From contig KV748192.1 of NCBI GenBank assembly GCA_001692895.1, forward strand, positions 1,116,001-1,180,000: 64,000 nucleotides of DNA, written 5' to 3'. Within the stretch, counting starts at the first letter, position 1. Every line of letters starts with the position of its first letter. Position numbers and translations under genes: made by a program. Positions 59,448-64,000 of the stretch are shown one piece after another. Under the pieces are notes generated by a model. That model saw nothing but the letters and a program-made list of their open reading frames with translations. It searched no databases and had not been told where the DNA came from. The stretch is from Cenococcum geophilum 1.58. Taxonomy: Eukaryota; Ascomycota; Dothideomycetes; Gloniales; Gloniaceae.

Positions 59448-60207
59448 GGTGACATGGGCAGCGTCGGGATGCCAATAAAGAGTGTGATGATGTTCGGAGA
59501 GCATCTGAGCTGCGTGCTATTCAGACCAGAGGCCTGAAGGTCGCGATAGCATCAGCAACAGCGATAGATGCAGTCACGAGTGGTGTTTGCAGGAGGGAAC
59601 CGCATGAGTGGCAGGCCTACCGACTAGATGCATGAAAGCGAGTCGGCCCGATTTTGAATTTGAGCCATCCCTCGGCTGCGCTTGGCAGTGCGTGGGTCCG
59701 ACTGCCACACCCGGGGTTGAATCACCACCAAATGCAGGGTGCAGGGAGACTTTCAACATTTACCACATCGTCCTCAATTTTTCTCCTCTCTACGTGCATG
59801 AAACTGTTTTGACGCACTTAATTGTGTCTTTCGATTTTGTCTTATTAGGTTATTAAACTTTTCGACTCTTTTTCTGCCCACAAACTGACAGCACAACCAA
59901 CGCCACACTTAACCCGGTCAATGCTTCTCACCCATGACCTGAGCCCGTGATCCTTGGTCACCCGCATTCGCATTAATCTGCCCCAGCAAATACCATTCTC
60001 CATTCCTTGATTATACCCGCCGCTCCTCGAACACAAATATTTCCCTGCTCAACCTCAAACAGAACCGCAAACAATCCCCGGTCCATTCCTGCCTCTGGAG
60101 CATTCTTCGTTGGGCGCATAACACCCAAGCTGACAACACATCCCACGGCTCATCCTAGCCAAAGGTGCTGTTGCGAGCTCGTTGGCTTCTAGTAGAAAGA
60201 GGTGGTC
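59448..60207. promoter_or_regulatory. Divergent promoter region, FN3 gene / PAH1
   Basis: This 760-bp interval lies between two start codons facing away from each other. It must hold both promoters and 5' untranslated regions. Pyrimidine-rich stretches occur near 59770-59860 and 59990-60050. No specific binding site is convincing, and the open frames inside lack conserved features. Confidence 0.6.
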
Positions 60208-62814
60208 ATGCAATACGTGCGATCAATATCTGGATCGGTCTCCAAGACTTGGAACTCAATCAACCCCGCGACCCTAAGTGGTGCTATCGACGTCATTGTT
60301 GTTGAGCAAGCAGATGGTATGAGCTTAGACGCCGAGATAACCAATCTCTGGCTAACGGCCAATATAGGATCACTGGCATGCTCCCCTTTCCATGTCCGCT
60401 TCGGCAAGTTCTCGTTGTTGCGACCCTCAGAGAAGAAGGTACGGAGATATGTGGCTTGTTGGGAACGCCATCTGACAGTATCCTAGGTCGAGTTCAAGGT
60501 GAACGATGTTAAGCAAAACTATTCCATGAAGCTAGGCGAAGGCGGGGAAGCCTTCTTCGTCTTCCAGACCTCGGCCAGCATACCCGAAGCACTTCAGACA
60601 TCACCATTAGTTTCCCCAGCAGCTAGTCCGGAGTCGAAGCCGGTTGAGCCACCACCTAGTCGTGAACTCCCCGAACCTGACCCTTTAGACTTGGCCGCAG
60701 ACAACGAAGGACCGCATCCAAGAGGAAGGCAGCCGAATTCAGTTCCCCCGATGGATAGAAGTTCAGGAAGCGAGATCGGTAATACAGTTGGGATATAAAT
60801 AAGTGAGCATAAGCTAATGCTCTTAGTAGGCACATCACTAAAAGCAAGCGCTTCTAGTGATACACATACTAGAGCGAAGTCTGGCGATTGGGCTGGACTA
60901 TCGGTACCAACGACCATGGGGCGTTCAAACACTGACGAAGTCCTCCCATCAACGAAAGCTGCATTATCCTGGTCATTTGATGTAAAGGAAGATGGTCTAG
61001 TGCAGCAGGCACCAAAAGGTACCGCGACAGCCTGGAACAAATCCGACCGCTCTACCAGTCCACCACCGGTCTCCCCTAGCGAAGCCTTGACACGAGCAAT
61101 CAGCCTGTCGAAGAAGTTATGGGTTTCTAATATACCTACACAAGTGACGGACAGCGGCGATCTGATGTTGGACATGACGGGCTATAAGAGTAGCGAGGAG
61201 GAGTCGCTTCGCGCGGAGGTCATCGCGAGAAAGATATTGTCTGAAGAACTAGAAGGAAACTACGACATTGGTGCCCTGATCGGAGCAGATGAGAAAGGGA
61301 ACTTATGGATATACAGCAGCGAAGAAGCAAAGGAGGCGGCTAGTCGACGGGTGGCTCTTAACACACTGAACGAAGATGCTCTGAGGCCAACGGATGCCAT
61401 CTCGGACCCGGGATACCATAGTGATGATGGCCAAAGCGACTCCGCATCTGACTATGTACCGCCTCACTCACGCCGAGACTCAGACAGTGCTGTAGGGCTT
61501 TCCACGCCACCCAAAACTCCAGATTCCAGTGCCGGTGACCCGAATCGCAACTATGCAAAGACTCTCCGATTGACAAGCGACCAACTCAAAGCTTTAGACC
61601 TCAAGCCTGGCGCAAATTCTATGAGCTTCAGCGTCAACCGTGCTACTTGTACTGCCTACATGTTCTACTGGAAGCACGACGTTCCCATCGTGATCTCGGA
61701 TATTGATGGCACAATCACCAAGTCCGATGCGCTCGGTCATGTACTCAATTTTATGGGCCGCGATTGGACACATCTAGGTGTTGCAAAGCTTTACACTGAT
61801 ATCATAGCGAACGGTTACAACATCTTCTACCTAACTTCTCGTTCAGTGGGGCAGGCAGACACAACACGTGCCTATCTAAATGGTGTTGTACAAGACGGTT
61901 ACCGTCTGCCCAAAGGCCCAGTGATCATGAGCCCGGATCGCACAATCGCAGCTCTCCGCCGAGAAATATATCTTCGGAAACCTGAAGTTTTCAAGATGGC
62001 GTGTCTGCGGGACATTATGAATTTATTCGGCAAGCCACCAGGACGGACACCCTTCTACGCGGGTTTCGGCAACAGATTGACAGATGCGCTCAGCTATCGC
62101 TCTGTAAATATTCCGTCAACCAGAATCTTCACAATCAACTCGAATGCGGAGGTCAGCTTAGATTTACTTAGCCTGAATAAATACAAGACCGGCTATGCGA
62201 GCATGCGAGAAATTGTGGATCATTTCTTCCCGCCTGTAGGCTTGCTAGTGCAGAACGGAGGTGAAGAGTTCACCGATTTCAATTACTGGCGGGACAGGCC
62301 TCTAGACCTGGATGAGTTTTCAGACAGCGAGAGTGAGGGTGGAGATGACATAGAAGGAAGCATAAGGAGTGAGGATGAAGGCACCGAGGGCATTGATGAG
62401 GACGAAGTCGGCGAAGATCTCGAAGCCAGCTATTTCTCGCGCGAGTCTATCGACGAGACTGGAGGGTTAGGCGATTCGGTCATTGAGAGCGTAGAAGGAG
62501 ATGATCTAGAGGAGTCTACATACCTGGATGCAGATGGTGACGCCGCAGATGAAGATGACGAAGAGCTCGAGGATGAAGAAGATGAAGTGAACGAAGAGGA
62601 CGAAGAAGGTATCACTCCAACAGAAGAGACGGAAGATACTCTAGAAGCAGCGTCGGAGCGCCTTGAGGCGTTGGGTCTAGCAGCGGAGACCACGCCAACA
62701 CCGGAACAGAACAGTGATCGGATAGCGAATCTGCAGGAATTAGGTCTTGCACTCAACTCTATGCCTACGAACCATAAGCAAGTCACACAAGAGGCTGTTA
62801 TGCAGAAAGCTTGA
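60208..62814 (+). CDS. PAH1: Lipin-type phosphatidate phosphatase Pah1/Smp2
   Basis: Four exons are 60208-60316, 60368-60438, 60487-60778 and 60827-62814, with introns of 51, 48 and 48 nt, giving 819 aa. The N-terminal N-LIP domain opens with [20 protein letters not shown], including the amphipathic membrane-binding helix, and continues through [17 protein letters not shown] and [20 protein letters not shown]. The C-LIP domain carries the HAD-type catalytic motif [10 protein letters not shown] (D449, D451, T453), then [18 protein letters not shown] and [13 protein letters not shown]. The C-terminus is strongly acidic (Glu/Asp runs), as in yeast Pah1, where it recruits the Nem1-Spo7 phosphatase. 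The enzyme makes diacylglycerol from phosphatidate at the ER/nuclear membrane and so steers lipid storage and membrane synthesis. All three introns restore the conserved N-terminus, and each has a CTAAC/CTAAT-like branch site or a short pyrimidine tract. Confidence 0.93.
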
Positions 62815-63269
62815 AACTTAGATTTCAACAAGGATAGGAATGTTAACTATATATGGCGTCGTGACAGTGACGCAGCCTCTATGGAGCTTACTAAAAGCTG
62901 ATCAATGTTCTTTCATTTACGTTTCTCGGCTGTATCATAGACAGGCATGGCGTTGTGGAATACCTGGGGTTTGGGAGCATTGGCAACGGCGTTATCAGTG
63001 CACAATTTTCCATACAGTTAGCGATGAAGAGGTTGGCTTTCAGCAGCCAATATGTCTAGAGAAGACACGACATCGTTAGAAGATACCGCAATGATATATA
63101 GAGCCATTTAATCGAGAAAGATAACGTTACTTATTTACTAGCATTATCTGTGGAAGGCGAAATAAATCCCTTGCGTCAGCCTAGTTTTTTCGCTGAACTG
63201 CGTGAGTCAAACCTTCGTCTACTTCCCAGCCCAACACTCCGCGAAAAGGTTTAGTAGGAATTGTCCAGG
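62815..63269. other. Intergenic region PAH1/THG1
   Basis: It holds the PAH1 3' end and the THG1 promoter in ordinary sequence. No gene, repeat or clear motif is seen. Confidence 0.6.
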
Positions 63270-64000
63270 ATGGCAAACTCAAAGTAGAAATTCCTAAAAT
63301 AAGGACAGTTCAGTGGCGAAACAACTGACGGGCATGTAGGTACGAATATGTCCGCAATTTCGAGCAGCTAGACGTCTTACTGCCCAACACCTGGATCGTA
63401 GTCAGAATTGATGGAAGAGGATTCCACAAGTGCGATATTTCTTCACGCTTTCTGTGCTTCTTAACTTTTACATTGTCTTCACTACTCAGTCCTTTTTTAA
63501 ACCATGCTTTCTCTATTCACTGGTTTTCTGCTTGCATAAATTCTTTCAAGAATACTAGAAATTTTTCTCGAGGAAAATCTTCGCTCATCCGCTTTATGTC
63601 GCAGGTTAACCGCTAAATATAGCTTCGAAAAGCCAAATGACCGCCGTGCGCTAGATCTGATGAATGCTGCGGCTGCGGGGGTCATGAAAGAGTTGCCAGA
63701 TTTAGTCATGGGGTATGGAATCAGCGATGAGTTTAGGTGCGTAAGACAATTTTAATTATCTACGACACGAATTTATGAGGGACAAGCCGAACATGCATTT
63801 GAGCTTAACTAGAGAGTGTGGAAAGGTTGAGAAACGCAGGGGAGACAGAACTTAAAAGCATTCAAGCTAATATACGACAGTTTCGTCTTTCACAAAGATT
63901 GCACACTTTTCGAGCGGCGAGCAAGGTACCGTATATTTCCCCCTTCCTTACCTAAATCCATCCAAAGCAAATCCCCTCTTTGTCTTGCCGAGGATATACT
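63270..64000 (+). CDS. THG1: tRNA-His guanylyltransferase Thg1, 5' part (runs off window)
   Basis: Exons are 63270-63283, 63340-63429, 63605-63736 and 63881-63925, with introns of 56, 175 and 144 nt. A fourth intron starts GTACCG at 63926 and is cut by the window end. The joined reading starts MANSKYEYVRNFEQ and continues LLPNTWIVVRIDGRGFHK, with the first metal-binding Asp in RIDGRGF. Then come KYSFEKPNDRRALDLMNAAA and GYGISDEFS, with the second metal-binding Asp/Glu, followed by FVFHKDCTLFERRAS. Thg1 adds the extra 5' guanosine (G-1) to tRNA-His by 3'-5' polymerisation, which histidyl-tRNA synthetase needs. The exon borders were chosen because each junction restores a conserved Thg1 block. 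The number of introns is high for a gene of this size. Confidence 0.9.

Noticed and set aside
60594-61175. 193-codon minus-strand frame inside PAH1
   Set aside because: It is the antisense of PAH1 exons 3 and 4 and crosses a PAH1 intron.

Overview
The window looks like the genome of a filamentous ascomycete (Pezizomycotina). Its genes have short introns (about 48-175 nt) with GT..AG ends and CTAAC-like branch sites. Its repeats carry the mark of RIP (repeat-induced point mutation, CpA to TpA): they are AT-rich and full of TAG/TAA, while the neighbouring host genes are clean. I cannot name the species. A leotiomycete or dothideomycete relative is only a guess.

Layout. Positions 1 to about 39,145 are one nested block of mutated mobile elements. 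Two Tad1-like LINE copies lie head to tail (1-5780 and 5781-7948). A small gag-only LTR element (960-3241) sits in the first. From about 8250 to 22,522 lies a minus-strand Gypsy fossil (X). It is split by a second gag-only LTR element (8784-11309) and by a full-length Gypsy chromovirus (C, 13466-21187). From about 22,523 a piggyBac-type transposase relic is split by another Gypsy element (D, 23779-30034), which itself holds a small unmutated insert. A second copy of the chromovirus family (E, 30688-38578) lies in the opposite orientation. For the five LTR elements, paired LTRs and 5-bp target duplications give exact borders (D's duplication has one mismatch). A mutated coiled-coil ORF (about 38600-39142) closes the block.

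Positions 39,143-41,690 are an island of two intact host genes. UTP11 encodes a ribosome biogenesis factor, and a convergent gene encodes a short-chain dehydrogenase.

Positions 41,691-52,997 hold the most interesting object: an element of about 11.2 kb (F) bounded by imperfect 26-bp terminal inverted repeats. It carries a DUF6589-like gene, a tandemly duplicated unknown gene, and a RecQ-type helicase gene. An octamer (GCGGATAT or its complement) is scattered through it, and a 91-bp cruciform-like sequence abuts its left end. I do not recognise this arrangement as a named transposon family, and it is my best candidate for an undescribed system.

Positions 53,000-64,000 are ordinary gene-dense euchromatin: CMC1 (cytochrome oxidase assembly), TAF9 (TFIID/SAGA), a membrane-anchored fibronectin-III/coiled-coil protein, the lipin-type phosphatidate phosphatase PAH1, and the 5' part of THG1 (tRNA-His guanylyltransferase), cut by the window end. 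These are housekeeping genes with no evident shared pathway. No tRNA, rRNA or CRISPR array was seen.
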